The position numbers were made by a program, and so were the translations under genes. Positions 37,025-46,319 of a DNA stretch of 64,000 nt are shown piece by piece; the stretch's first letter is position 1; every line of letters begins with the position of its first letter. The notes beneath the pieces are model-generated. The model saw nothing but the letters and a program-made list of their open reading frames with translations. It did not search any database and had not been told where the DNA came from. Origin of the DNA: Pseudomonadota bacterium (GTDB taxonomy: Bacteria > Pseudomonadota > Alphaproteobacteria > Micavibrionales > CSBR16-224). The DNA lies in the NCBI GenBank assembly GCA_013285465.1, contig CP053449.1:1239540-1303539 (forward strand). The letters are read 5' to 3'.

Positions 37025-38404
37025 TCAATGTAAAGCCGCTTTTTCAAGTTTTTGGAAATAGCTGTCCACACCGTCAAGAATGGCGGTAGCGATTTTTTGC
37101 TGATGCGCGGCGGAACTCAGTAATATGGCCTCGCCGCGGTTGCTGACAAAACCGGCTTCCAAAAGGACGGAAGGGGTATCGGGCGCTGTCAGCACAGCAA
37201 AACCGGCAGAGCGGTGCGGTCGGCCCAGCAGGCGAATCTTGCTTTTGCGGAACCCTTTTAGCAGCGTTTCCGCCAAGACATTGGAATGGTTCATCGTATC
37301 GCGCATCGCCAGATCAATCAGAATATTGGCGATATCCTTATCCTGCTGCGATAAGTCAATTCCGGCAATTCGCTCGGAAAAGTTGGCATTTTCGGCCAGT
37401 TTTGCGGTTTCCTTATCCGATGCCTGACGGGACAGCGTATAAAGAGAACTGCCGCGCACATCCCTGCGGCCGATCTTATCGGCATGGATGGAGATAAAAA
37501 GCTCTGCGCCTGCTTTACGGGCAATGCTGACGCGTTCGCGCAAGGGGACAAACACATCACGGTTGCGCGTCAAATGGACTTGATAACGTCCGGTACTCTC
37601 GAGTGTTTTTTTGATCTGCCGCGCCAGTGACAGCGTAATATGTTTCTCGTAAATCTTGCCGTTCACGGCACCGGGATCCTTGCCGCCGTGTCCGGGGTCA
37701 ATCACGATCGTGTAACGCCGGATGACCGGTTTGCGGCTGGGCAGGGCGATGATCGCAATCTCCGCATGTTCTTCCGGCGGCGGATTATCGGCGATGATTT
37801 CTGCGATGCTTTCAGGGGGCGGTTCCGCAAGAGGCGTTGCGGGCGTCGCCTGCGGGCGCGGCGCCATTGCTTTTTCCATACCCGCATCAGCGGCCGGTGG
37901 TGAGGCGCGCAGTATAAAAGCCGTATTACCCCCCGTTTTCCGGCGTTGCCAGACGGCACCGATATTTTCAGAAAAAACCGCGGGAGAGGCATCAATCACA
38001 TCCACGACAATCCGGGCGGGGAGGCCGTCCTTACCCGGCAGAAAAAAAGCCTGCTTGATCGTCAGGCGCTTTTTTAGCTCGAAAACAATGCGGCCGGTGC
38101 CTTCTTCGGGCGTGCCGAAACGAAAGGCTGATACGGGAGCACGGTTTTCCGGCTTGAAGGCATCCGTTTTGAAAGCTGCGCCGGGAATATCAAGGACAAG
38201 CCGTTTCGGGTCATCTAAAAAGAACGCGTCAAAATCGCTGTCCGCAGCCAGTTCGGTCACGATCCGGAAACTGGCGGGATCGGGTTTGCCAAAGCGGATG
38301 TTATCAACATCCACAGCCTGCGCGGTTGCGGGCATAAAACCCGTTAAAACCGCGCAGAAAGCGCAAAATACCAAGAATATGCCATATGTCCCCAAGTGTC
38401 GCAT
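37025..38404 (-). CDS. amiC: N-acetylmuramoyl-L-alanine amidase (AmiC type)
   Basis: This periplasmic amidase cleaves the glycan-peptide bond in peptidoglycan during cell separation. The 459-residue precursor has a signal peptide (to about residue 30). An AMIN domain follows (about 35-140), then a Pro/Ala-rich linker. The Amidase_3 domain shows VIDPGHGGKDPGAVNG, ARKAGAELFISIHADKIG, NSNVLAE-like NHSNVLAETLLKG and the catalytic Glu region SVLLEAGFVSN. It is divergent from rne, a typical alphaproteobacterial arrangement. Confidence 0.94.
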   Translation of the reverse strand: MRHLGTYGIFLVFCAFCAVLTGFMPATAQAVDVDNIRFGKPDPASFRIVTELAADSDFDAFFLDDPKRLVLDIPGAAFKTDAFKPENRAPVSAFRFGTPEEGTGRIVFELKKRLTIKQAFFLPGKDGLPARIVVDVIDASPAVFSENIGAVWQRRKTGGNTAFILRASPPAADAGMEKAMAPRPQATPATPLAEPPPESIAEIIADNPPPEEHAEIAIIALPSRKPVIRRYTIVIDPGHGGKDPGAVNGKIYEKHITLSLARQIKKTLESTGRYQVHLTRNRDVFVPLRERVSIARKAGAELFISIHADKIGRRDVRGSSLYTLSRQASDKETAKLAENANFSERIAGIDLSQQDKDIANILIDLAMRDTMNHSNVLAETLLKGFRKSKIRLLGRPHRSAGFAVLTAPDTPSVLLEAGFVSNRGEAILLSSAAHQQKIATAILDGVDSYFQKLEKAALH

Positions 38405-38927
38405 TTTTGCATTATAGGAGATATTTTGATTGTATCAAAGGCGGAATTCATGTATTCTGCCCGATAGGATTTAAGGCTGTCTCTTTTATCCGCGTCCCCC
38501 CGCCAACAGCAATGCAAGCAGGGTTCCGCGAAAGAGTTATATCTATAAAAGCGACAGTAAACAGGCCATATTTGAACATATGGCAAAAGTAAGTAGGTTC
38601 AGGCTGGCTGGAAACAGTGTTTTGAAAGTTTTTTCAAATGAACATCTCCGGCCCAGAAAGTTTTTAGGATTTTGCGTATCATGGTTCAACATCAACACCT
38701 TACAAGCGAACGGCGAATGCAGACGCAGACAAGGTGCCTTGCGAACATCATCGAACAGCAATATGTGCCGGAAAGGACAATTTCCGGGGCTTCCGCCAAC
38801 TTTATGTCAAGCCTGAAAATGTAAATAACCGAAGCCTTTTAAAGAGTGTCTTTAAAGCCGGTTTCGCGTCTGCGGGAACATGTCCGTTCCGTAAAAGCAG
38901 GCGTACACATTATAAGGATTGACGCCC
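38405..38927. other. Long divergent region, probable rne leader
   Basis: There are 523 bp between amiC and rne. I see no convincing gene; short frames here lack family features. Part is probably a long 5' leader of rne, as RNase E genes often autoregulate through their leader, which is an inference. Purine-rich stretches and several short inverted repeats are visible, but I cannot fold it by eye. Confidence 0.45.
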
Positions 38928-41339
38928 ATGACAAGACGTATGCTGATAGATGCGACCCACAAAGAAGAAACGCGGGTCGCGATCGTTGCCGGCGATAACC
39001 GGCTGGAAGATTTTGATTACGAAAGCGCATCGCGCAAACAGCTCAAAGGAAATATTTATCTGGTGAAAGTAACGCGGGTTGAACCCTCGTTGCAGGCCGC
39101 TTTCGTCGATTTTGGCGGAAACCGTCACGGTTTTCTGCCGTTTCCCGAAATTCATCCCGATTATTACCGTATTCCGATTGAAGACCGTCAGGAACTTCTG
39201 GAAGAAGAAAAACGGATTACGGAAGAACATGCGGCGGAAATAGACGCCCAGGCCGAAGCGGAGGCCGAAGAGCAGGAACGCCGCGCCAGTAAAAAATCCG
39301 GCAAAAAAGGTGATGATAACGACCATGACGAGGAAACCGGCCGCGGCGTGCAAACCGTCGGCGGCGAGGATGACGAGGCCGAAGAGGAGGAGATCATCCC
39401 CTCGCAAATGAAAATCAATATCAAACGCCGCTATAAGATTCAGGAAGTGATTAAACGCGGTCAGGTGATGCTGATCCAGATCAACAAAGAAGAGCGCGGC
39501 AATAAAGGCGCGGCGGTATCCACCTATATCTCGCTGCCCGGACGTTACTGCGTGCTGATGCCTAATTCGCCGCGCGGCGGCGGAGTCAGCCGTAAGGTCG
39601 GTAATATGAAGGACCGCAAAAAACTGAAAAAGATTCTCGGCGATCTGGACATTCCGGAAGGCATGTCGGTTATTCTGCGGACGGCGGGAGTCGAGCGCAG
39701 CAAGGCCGAAATCAAACGCGATCTGGATTACCTGCTGAAGCTGTGGAACGATATCCGCGAATTGACACTGCAATCTACGGCGCCCGCAATGGTGCATGAG
39801 GAAGGCAATCTGATCAAGCGCGCCGTACGCGATTTGTACAAACGCGATCTGGATGAAATTCTGGTCGCGGGTGAAGAGGCCTATGAAACAGCGAAAAAGC
39901 TGATGAAATCCCTGATACCCAGCCATGCGCGCCGCGTAAAACTGGATAAGGAAGAAACACCGCTTTTCGCCCGTTACAATGTCGAACACCAGATTGATGA
40001 AACCTATGGCACGACTGTGCGTTTGCGCTCGGGCGGCTATCTTGTCATTAATCCGACAGAGGCGCTTGTCTCCATTGATATTAACTCCGGTAAAGCGACA
40101 AAAGGCCGCCATATCGAAGAAACCGCGCTGAAAACCAATCTTGAAGCCGCCGAAGAAATCGCACGCCAATTGCGTTTGCGCGATCTGGGTGGGCTGGTTG
40201 TGATTGACTTCATTGATATGGAAGAAAACCGCAACAACCGTACGGTCGAGCGTAAATTGAAAGAATCAATGCAAGGTGACCGCGCCCGCATCCAGATCAG
40301 CCGTATTTCGGCCTTTGGATTGCTGGAACTGTCGCGTCAGCGTTTGCGCCCGTCACTGGTGGAAAGCAACTTTATGACCTGTCCGCATTGCGCGGGCAGT
40401 GCCGTTGTCCGTACGGTGGAAAGTGCCTCTGTGATGGTTTTGCGCCATCTGGAAGAAGCATTGCTGCGCGGCAAACCGAAAGACATGGTTGTTCGTGTGA
40501 CGCCGGATGTGGCCTTGTATCTACTGAACCAGAAACGCGCCCGTCTTTATGATCTTGAAACGCGTTACGGCATTAATGTCACGATCGAATCCGACCATGA
40601 AGTCGCATCGCATCAGGACTTTACGCTGGAGGTTATTGCAGCATCCGGTAAACGTCTTGAAGTGCAAATGCCGCAGCATGCGCCGTTGCCGCCGCCGCCG
40701 CAAAATGACCGGCAGCAAGGAAATAATAACCGCCGTGGTGACGGCGATTCCTCCTCTCAGGATGAAGAAGGCGGCGGACGTAAACGCAGCCGCGGCGGCC
40801 GTCGGGGAGGGCGTAGACGCCGTGGTGGCCGTGGTCGTGACAATGCGCAGCAGCAAAATGAAAACGGGCAGGAAGAGAACGTAAAAGAAGACAATAATAA
40901 CCAGCCTGGCAAAGAAGCTGAAACCGCGCAAGACACGCCGGAAACAACGGAAAAGCCGCAGAAAAAAGCGCCGGCAAGACGCAGAAAACCCGCCGCCAAA
41001 AAAGCGGAGAGTGAAAACACTGCGGCAGAAGTAAAAGACGCACCGGAGTCCCAAACCGCAGACAAAGAAGCGGAGAAGGCACCGGCGGAAGAAAAGCCGA
41101 AAACAGCTGCCAAAGCGGCGCCGAAAAAACGTGCGCCGCGTAAAAAAGCCGCACCGAAACAGACAGCCGCTGAAAAGAAAGCCGATACGGAAGAGAAAGC
41201 CACCGGCAGCAATAACGATAATATCGTTGTACCGCTTGAAAAACCGGAAGCTGCCGCACCGGCAAAAGAGGAGGCGCAACAAGGCGATACGCCTCCTGAA
41301 AAAAAGAAAAAAGGCTGGTGGCAAAAGCTGAAGGAATAG
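38928..41339 (+). CDS. rne: Ribonuclease E/G
   Basis: RNase E is the main endonuclease for mRNA decay and rRNA processing. The start is ATG 38928 (MTRRMLIDATH) with AAGGA nine bases upstream; a TTG nine bases earlier touches the AAGGA. The 803-residue protein has an S1 domain (AAFVDFGGNRHGFLPFPEIH) interrupted by an acidic insert (about 95-165). The catalytic Asp384 (VSIDINSG) and Asp427 (VVIDFIDME) have the 43-residue spacing of E. coli. The zinc-link CPHC begins at Cys485. The C-terminal third is a basic Arg/Gly then Lys/Ala/Glu-rich scaffold. Confidence 0.96.
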   Translation: MTRRMLIDATHKEETRVAIVAGDNRLEDFDYESASRKQLKGNIYLVKVTRVEPSLQAAFVDFGGNRHGFLPFPEIHPDYYRIPIEDRQELLEEEKRITEEHAAEIDAQAEAEAEEQERRASKKSGKKGDDNDHDEETGRGVQTVGGEDDEAEEEEIIPSQMKINIKRRYKIQEVIKRGQVMLIQINKEERGNKGAAVSTYISLPGRYCVLMPNSPRGGGVSRKVGNMKDRKKLKKILGDLDIPEGMSVILRTAGVERSKAEIKRDLDYLLKLWNDIRELTLQSTAPAMVHEEGNLIKRAVRDLYKRDLDEILVAGEEAYETAKKLMKSLIPSHARRVKLDKEETPLFARYNVEHQIDETYGTTVRLRSGGYLVINPTEALVSIDINSGKATKGRHIEETALKTNLEAAEEIARQLRLRDLGGLVVIDFIDMEENRNNRTVERKLKESMQGDRARIQISRISAFGLLELSRQRLRPSLVESNFMTCPHCAGSAVVRTVESASVMVLRHLEEALLRGKPKDMVVRVTPDVALYLLNQKRARLYDLETRYGINVTIESDHEVASHQDFTLEVIAASGKRLEVQMPQHAPLPPPPQNDRQQGNNNRRGDGDSSSQDEEGGGRKRSRGGRRGGRRRRGGRGRDNAQQQNENGQEENVKEDNNNQPGKEAETAQDTPETTEKPQKKAPARRRKPAAKKAESENTAAEVKDAPESQTADKEAEKAPAEEKPKTAAKAAPKKRAPRKKAAPKQTAAEKKADTEEKATGSNNDNIVVPLEKPEAAAPAKEEAQQGDTPPEKKKKGWWQKLKE

Positions 41340-41370
41340 CTGCGTCTCCCGCCAAGTAAAGACAAAATGA

Positions 41371-41399
41371 AAGCCGCTCCGGTTTGGGGCGGCTTTTTC
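41371..41399 (+). terminator. Rho-independent terminator after rne
   Basis: AAGCCGCTCC-GGTTT-GGGGCGGCTTTTT lies 31 bp after the rne stop. It could also serve the converging gene at 41439. Confidence 0.9.
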
Positions 41400-41438
41400 G
41401 TGATAATCCTATACCGTTTTATCTGATTTTGTTAGTTA

Positions 41439-42137
41439 TTAATTTTTATGGAAATAGCAGAAAGCGCAATAGGCTAGAAACAGGTAGGCCTTAAAGAAAA
41501 AGACGATCGCCCCCACATACGCGATACTACCGAGTAAATAAATTACGAAAACGATTGCTGTCTGGGCAACAAAGCTTTGGGCCGCTCTGTAAATATCACC
41601 GAACCCACCTATGAGTATCACATCAGGACTAACCATCAACCAAAACATGATGCCCATCAGTATGAAGTATCTACACACATCAGTTAAGGTGATATCTTGA
41701 TATAATGTTTGTTTTTTTTTAGGCTGGCCGAAGTGTCTAATATAATTGTTCTGGCTGAAATCCATATTCCAACCAAACCAAAAGAAATAAAACGGCAAAG
41801 CCAATAGAAGCGGTAATACGCCAAAATTAAAACAATACTGAAAAGTCTCCAGCAGATTTTCATCAAAATCACTTTCCATTAAAAACGGGAATAGATGGTA
41901 TTTGACGTGCCAAAAACTTATAACGAAAGCAATACCATTAAATGCGAGAGCCATTATCAGCATATGCACGCAAAGTTTATACGCCATGTAGACATCAGGT
42001 GACTTGATTTCAGATCGGGATAAATTCGCGGGGTAAGCGATCTCATCCAACAGAGTGCCTGTAAGTTGCCGCTCTTCTTCGGGAGGCAAAGTTAATATTT
42101 TGCTACACAGTTTGTAAATCAAAGTTTTTTTGCTCAA
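41439..42137 (-). CDS. Uncharacterised multi-pass membrane protein
   Basis: I do not recognise this 232-residue protein. The N-terminal 45 residues are soluble (SKILTLPPEEERQLTGTLLD). Four hydrophobic helices follow, near residues 52-75, 100-122, 155-178 and 190-225 (AIVFVIYLLGSIAYVGAIVF). The region is visibly more AT-rich than rne or flgE, so it may have been acquired. It is isolated between the rne terminator and the flgE terminator. Confidence 0.7.
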   Translation of the reverse strand: MSKKTLIYKLCSKILTLPPEEERQLTGTLLDEIAYPANLSRSEIKSPDVYMAYKLCVHMLIMALAFNGIAFVISFWHVKYHLFPFLMESDFDENLLETFQYCFNFGVLPLLLALPFYFFWFGWNMDFSQNNYIRHFGQPKKKQTLYQDITLTDVCRYFILMGIMFWLMVSPDVILIGGFGDIYRAAQSFVAQTAIVFVIYLLGSIAYVGAIVFFFKAYLFLAYCAFCYFHKN

Positions 42138-42212
42138 AATTAATCAATGAAGCCAGTATTATATAATTATAGCCCATAATTTCTTTATTCTAGCCCCATT
42201 GCAGACTTAATA

Positions 42213-42248
42213 AAGAAAAAACACCCCGGACATTCTTGCCCGGGGTGC
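42213..42248 (-). terminator. Rho-independent terminator of the hook operon
   Basis: On the minus strand AGCACCCCGG, a 10-base loop and CCGGGGTGTTTTTTC follow flgE by about 53 bp. The stem is strong with a T run on both sides, so it may work in either direction. Confidence 0.9.
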
Positions 42249-42300
42249 TTTTTTCTCGTCGTCTATATATGTTGCCTTTATTTATTACCTTTTATAGGTC

Positions 42301-43941
42301 TTATCTAAGGCGCAACAGTTCCTCTGTCATCTGGTCGGTTGTCGAGATCACCCGCGTATTTGCGGAATAAGCCCGCTGCGTGACGATCATCTTGGAAAAT
42401 TCTTCCGCGATATCGACATTGGAGGCTTCCAGTGCGCCGCCTTCAACATCACCCGCGCCGCCCGTTCCGGCTTCGCGGAGGTTGAAGCCGCCGGAGATAT
42501 CCGATTCACGGAAAGCCGTTCCGGTGACTTCCTGCAAGCCGTTCGGGTTCGGGAAAGTTGCCAGCGGCAGTTTGTAAACCTGGCGGCTTTGGCCGTTGCT
42601 GAACTGGATGGAGACGATGCCTTCGTCATCAATGCTGACACCGGAACGCAAGCCCAGCTCCGACCCGTTCTGCTGTGCAAAGCGCACATCATAAGGGCTG
42701 GAGAATTGCGTCATTGTTGCAATATCCAGATCAATATCCTGCAAGGCCGAACCGTTTCCAAAATCGATCCCCGTCATCGACAGCAGTACCTCGCCATTTG
42801 CATCCGGCGTCGCGTTTAGCTGACCGGCACCGTCGAAATTGATGGAACCGCTGGTCAGGGTCAACCCGCCCGGTGTCTGGATTTCCACATGCCACCAGCC
42901 TTCGGTATTCGGTGTGGTGGCCGTCGCAGCCAGAGCCGTCGGCGCAGCAGGAGCGGCTGTTGCACCGATGGCGCCTGCAAGGCCAAGCCCGTCAGTCAGC
43001 GGTGTACCTGCGCCCTCAGCCAGCGTCAGCGTATCACCGATATTGCGGGCTTTGATCTGCAGCTGTCCGTTGGCATCCAATGTTGCGAAGGCGACAGGGT
43101 TACCGCCGACATCCGTAATGCTGTTGATATCGGACAGCAGTTTGGCCAGATTTCCATCCAGAGTGATTGTGACCGGACCGGTGGCGCCAACGGTAATGTC
43201 AAACTGATCGGTTGCCAGAATGTTGGGGTCGTTGGACAAGTCACCGGCAATGGCGGTCAGGTCAACGGTGCCTGTGACATTCGCTGTGGGTGTTATATGT
43301 TTCTGCATATTGATAACCAGATCCTGCGGTGTGCCGAGGCTGTCAAAGACCCTGATGCTGCGGGAGAAGTCAGGCGTGAAGCCCGGTGCCACCGGATAGG
43401 CTGACTGCGTTTCGGTCGCATCAAGGTTAACGCCAAGCGCTGCCTGCGTGGTCGGGTTGGCAACGCTGCCGACCGAGGCAACATCGACCGGAACCAGCGA
43501 GGTAATATTTGCCTGACCGGCGGGCAAAGCGCCGTTCTGATCCAGCGGCCAGCCCATCAGGAAAAAGCCGGAAGAGTTTTGCAAAATGCCGTTTTCATCT
43601 TCTGAAAAAGACCCTGCGCGGGTAAAGAGCGTTTCGCCTGTTGCCGCAAGCGAGTCCTGCACCACGAAAAAGCCGTTGCCGGAAATCGCCACATCGGTTG
43701 TCGAGTTGCTTTGTTGCAGAATACCCTGCTGATCGACCCGTGCCGTTTGCACTGCGCGTACCGAGCCCGGCGTATAAGCCGTTGAGCGGCCCGTCGTTGT
43801 CACAAGGCTGGAAAACAGCGCATCGGTCCGCTTGTAACCGGTGGTGCTGACATTGGCGATATTGTTCGAGATCATCGAGATTGACTGCCCTTGTGCCGCC
43901 AGTCCCGAAACTGCTGTAAATAACGATCCGAAAATACTCAT
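42301..43941 (-). CDS. flgE: Flagellar hook protein FlgE
   Basis: FlgE polymerises into the flagellar hook outside the cell. The 546-residue protein has the N-terminal axial motif SGLAAQGQSISMISNNIANV then STTGYKR, and the central VAISGNGFFVVQDS. The C-terminal coiled region ends EASNVDIAEEFSKMIVTQRA then YSANTRVISTTDQM. The Ala/Thr-rich middle (about 290-350) is the variable outer domain. It is the last gene of fliK-flgD-flgE and is followed by a terminator. Confidence 0.95.
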   Translation of the reverse strand: MSIFGSLFTAVSGLAAQGQSISMISNNIANVSTTGYKRTDALFSSLVTTTGRSTAYTPGSVRAVQTARVDQQGILQQSNSTTDVAISGNGFFVVQDSLAATGETLFTRAGSFSEDENGILQNSSGFFLMGWPLDQNGALPAGQANITSLVPVDVASVGSVANPTTQAALGVNLDATETQSAYPVAPGFTPDFSRSIRVFDSLGTPQDLVINMQKHITPTANVTGTVDLTAIAGDLSNDPNILATDQFDITVGATGPVTITLDGNLAKLLSDINSITDVGGNPVAFATLDANGQLQIKARNIGDTLTLAEGAGTPLTDGLGLAGAIGATAAPAAPTALAATATTPNTEGWWHVEIQTPGGLTLTSGSINFDGAGQLNATPDANGEVLLSMTGIDFGNGSALQDIDLDIATMTQFSSPYDVRFAQQNGSELGLRSGVSIDDEGIVSIQFSNGQSRQVYKLPLATFPNPNGLQEVTGTAFRESDISGGFNLREAGTGGAGDVEGGALEASNVDIAEEFSKMIVTQRAYSANTRVISTTDQMTEELLRLR

Positions 43942-43984
43942 TTTTACTCTCCTTCTTCTGATGTTCTAATGCTTTGTTATCCGT

Positions 43985-44671
43985 TTAAATTGATGTGCCG
44001 GGCTGCGTTGCTTTCCGCACATCGGTAATCGAGACTTTTTCACCGCCCGCAACAATCAGGATGACATCTCCGTTCACACCGGATTCAATCCCTGTCACAC
44101 GGCTGGGAACGGTTGTCGTCACGTCCACCGGCTTGCCTTCCGCATCCGTAGAGGTAACGCTGATACGGTATTTTCCTGCGGGCAGGGGCGTTCCGTCAGG
44201 TGCAAGGCCGTTCCATGTATAGTCATGTTTGCCGAATTCGCTTTCCCCCGAGACACTTAGAACCGTGTCGCCATCCTCGTTCAGGATGTTGATCTGCGTG
44301 CTGACGGCATTCTCGCCGACGGCATAGCCCAGCGTTGTGGCATTCTCGCCATCAAACATGAAATTTTCGCCCAGTCTTTCAACGTCAAGACCGATAAAGC
44401 CCAAGCCGATACTGGTAATGTTCAAGACATTCAGCGCCAGCATCTGTTCCATCATTTCATTGGCTTTGATCTGCTGTTCCACGCCTGAAAAGGCAACCAG
44501 CTGATTGGTAAATTCCGCAGAATCCATCGGATCCAGCGGGTCCTGATTTTGCAGCTGTGTTGTCAAAAGCAACAGAAACTGGTCAAAATCCTTATTCAGG
44601 GTCGCAGCATCGGCTTTTGCGGCTGATGCCGCCGCTGCCCCTGCTGTTGCTCCGCTTACACTGTCCACCAT
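43985..44671 (-). CDS. flgD: Flagellar hook assembly protein FlgD
   Basis: FlgD caps the growing hook and directs FlgE assembly. The 228-residue protein has the N-terminal signature DFDQFLLLLTTQLQNQDPLD then PMDSAEFTNQLVAFSGVEQQ. The C-terminal half holds the FlgD Ig-like/tudor-like region with YTWNGLAPDGTPLPAGKYRI. It sits between fliK (17 bp) and flgE (43 bp) on the same strand. Confidence 0.95.
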   Translation of the reverse strand: MVDSVSGATAGAAAASAAKADAATLNKDFDQFLLLLTTQLQNQDPLDPMDSAEFTNQLVAFSGVEQQIKANEMMEQMLALNVLNITSIGLGFIGLDVERLGENFMFDGENATTLGYAVGENAVSTQINILNEDGDTVLSVSGESEFGKHDYTWNGLAPDGTPLPAGKYRISVTSTDAEGKPVDVTTTVPSRVTGIESGVNGDVILIVAGGEKVSITDVRKATQPGTSI

Positions 44672-44688
44672 ACTCTCATCTCCTTTTT

Positions 44689-46068
44689 TTATATAAGTAT
44701 GTTTACGCTGTCCTTTTTCAGGACATAGTCATTTGCATGCGCGGCGTTCATCATGCCTGCGGCCTGTTCTGCCGCCGTCATGTCACCGTCTTCTCCCTGC
44801 ATGTAAAAATGGAATTTCTGTCCGCTGTCACGCTCCGCCTCCGCTTTTTCAAACTGATCCTGCCCGGAGGCGAGGTCAAAGCTGAGGGCGTTATCGCCAA
44901 GGTCGATACCGGCCTCTTTCAGGGCTTTTTCCAGCGCCTGTGAATCCTTGCTGAGCATCTGATAGGTTTCCGGTTTTTCCACCAGCAGATGCGCCTTCAT
45001 CGCGCCTTCTTTCCCGAAGATCATTGTCACGGCAACACGCCCCATGGCGGCAGGCTCCAATTGCAGGGTCATTTGCTGGATACGGTCCGCCGCATTGCGC
45101 TGCATCGTCAAAAAGACCTTATGCATGGCAGGAGACTGAAAACTTCCGGCAGCCTTTGCCGTGGCGAATTGCGGTAGGCCGGATTGCTGTGCGAGTTTGC
45201 CGTCCTGCCCCAGCAAAGATTGGCCATCGGGACCTGCCTGCGTTCCTGCGCCTTGTTGCGGGAAGCCGCCATCAGGGCTGTCACCCGCAAAGCCGCTGCC
45301 GTCACCAAAAGCGTTCGTGCCTGTCTGCCCTGCATTGGCGGCTTGCTGCTGTGCTGGTGTTTGTTGTTGTACCTGCTGCTGTTGCGGCTGTGCCTGTTGT
45401 TGCGCATTTATTTGCTGCGCCGGAGCGGGGCGGGGCTGTTCTTTTGCCGCATCACCGTCTTTTGCTTGAACCGCCTGCTGTGTTTGCGGGGTTTGCTGTT
45501 CCTCTTGCGCCAACAGCAAAGCCGCAGGCTGTGACAACTGGATACCTGTCGGAGGTGTTTGTGCCGCCGGTGTTTGGGGGCGGGCGTTCTGTGCCTGCAG
45601 TAATTGCGCCAATGCGGCAACAATCTGTCCCTGAGGATCGTTTGCGGCAATATTTTCCAGTCCCAGCCCCTCTGTCTCGATCCCAAGGGAGAGCAGGATC
45701 TCTTTCAAAGCATCCGTATCGCCGGCCTGTGCTTGTTCCAGCAGGGCAGGATCAATCTCCGTGCCTTGTGCCAGCTTTTCCAGCAAGGCTTCAATGGCTG
45801 TACCTTTAACATCCGTGTCTTTGACAACAATGTCTTGTGCTGTGTCCTGAGGATGCTCCGGTTTTGCCGTCTCGGCTGTTTTGGCGGCTTGCTCCGTTTT
45901 GACCGGAGGTTCTTCTTTCTGCCGCGGCGTTTCGGTCAGGGCGGCAGTAAATTCCTTTTTATTGCAGGCAGCGTTTTCCGCACATGCCTCTCCCTTCCGA
46001 CCGGCGCCGAAATTCTGCGGCGCTCTGGCCTGCGGGGGAAGGTTAATGATGCTGTCTACTGCGGTCAT
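44689..46068 (-). CDS. fliK: Flagellar hook-length control protein FliK
   Basis: FliK measures hook length and switches export specificity. The 459-residue protein has a disordered Gln/Ala/Pro-rich centre (about 195-290). The conserved C-terminal domain is MTLQLEPAAMGRVAVTMIFG, HLLVEKPETYQMLSKDSQAL then EKALKEAGIDLGDN. This is the usual FliK architecture. It is the first gene of the hook operon and lies about 70 bp downstream of a sigma-54 promoter. Confidence 0.88.
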   Translation of the reverse strand: MTAVDSIINLPPQARAPQNFGAGRKGEACAENAACNKKEFTAALTETPRQKEEPPVKTEQAAKTAETAKPEHPQDTAQDIVVKDTDVKGTAIEALLEKLAQGTEIDPALLEQAQAGDTDALKEILLSLGIETEGLGLENIAANDPQGQIVAALAQLLQAQNARPQTPAAQTPPTGIQLSQPAALLLAQEEQQTPQTQQAVQAKDGDAAKEQPRPAPAQQINAQQQAQPQQQQVQQQTPAQQQAANAGQTGTNAFGDGSGFAGDSPDGGFPQQGAGTQAGPDGQSLLGQDGKLAQQSGLPQFATAKAAGSFQSPAMHKVFLTMQRNAADRIQQMTLQLEPAAMGRVAVTMIFGKEGAMKAHLLVEKPETYQMLSKDSQALEKALKEAGIDLGDNALSFDLASGQDQFEKAEAERDSGQKFHFYMQGEDGDMTAAEQAAGMMNAAHANDYVLKKDSVNILI

Positions 46069-46138
46069 TGTCTCTGTCCTGTTTCAACTGATCCGCCATG
46101 TAAAAATACGCATGACGGTTTTTTCCACAGAAATACTC

Positions 46139-46155
46139 TGCAAGCAGCGTGCCAG
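46139..46155 (-). promoter_or_regulatory. Sigma-54 (RpoN) promoter of the fliK-flgD-flgE operon
   Basis: The minus strand reads CTGGCACGCTGCTTGCA. TGGCAC (-24, 46154-46149) and TTGCA (-12, 46143-46139) have the exact five-base gap. It lies about 70 bp upstream of the fliK start and matches the known RpoN consensus. Alphaproteobacterial hook genes are often RpoN-dependent. Confidence 0.85.
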
Positions 46156-46161
46156 TTTATT

Positions 46162-46174
46162 TAAGATATTGATT
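46162..46174 (-). promoter_or_regulatory. IHF-type site beside the sigma-54 promoter
   Basis: The minus strand reads AATCAATATCTTA, an exact match to the IHF consensus WATCAANNNNTTR, in an AT-rich stretch seven bases upstream of the -24 element. IHF commonly bends DNA between enhancer and RpoN promoter. Confidence 0.55.
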
Positions 46175-46319
46175 AATAATGATATTTATTTCGGGATGGA
46201 GAGGGAAAACCGCCGAAAAGATGACTTTCCAGCAAAAAGGCAAAAATGCGCCAAAGACTCTTCCACCGCGGGCGGCAAAAGATTCCGCATCTTTTCGATA
46301 AGACTCGGATTTAGGGATT

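Noticed and set aside
38580-38816. 78-codon open frame upstream of rne
   Set aside because: It has no ribosome binding site and its residues are unlike any protein family; it is probably part of the leader.
38910-40169. Open frame (419 codons) on the minus strand within rne
   Set aside because: It is an antisense shadow of the RNase E catalytic region with no domain of its own.
46161-46177. TTAA pair in the fliK upstream region
   Set aside because: The gap is eight bases, and the IHF match explains the sequence better.
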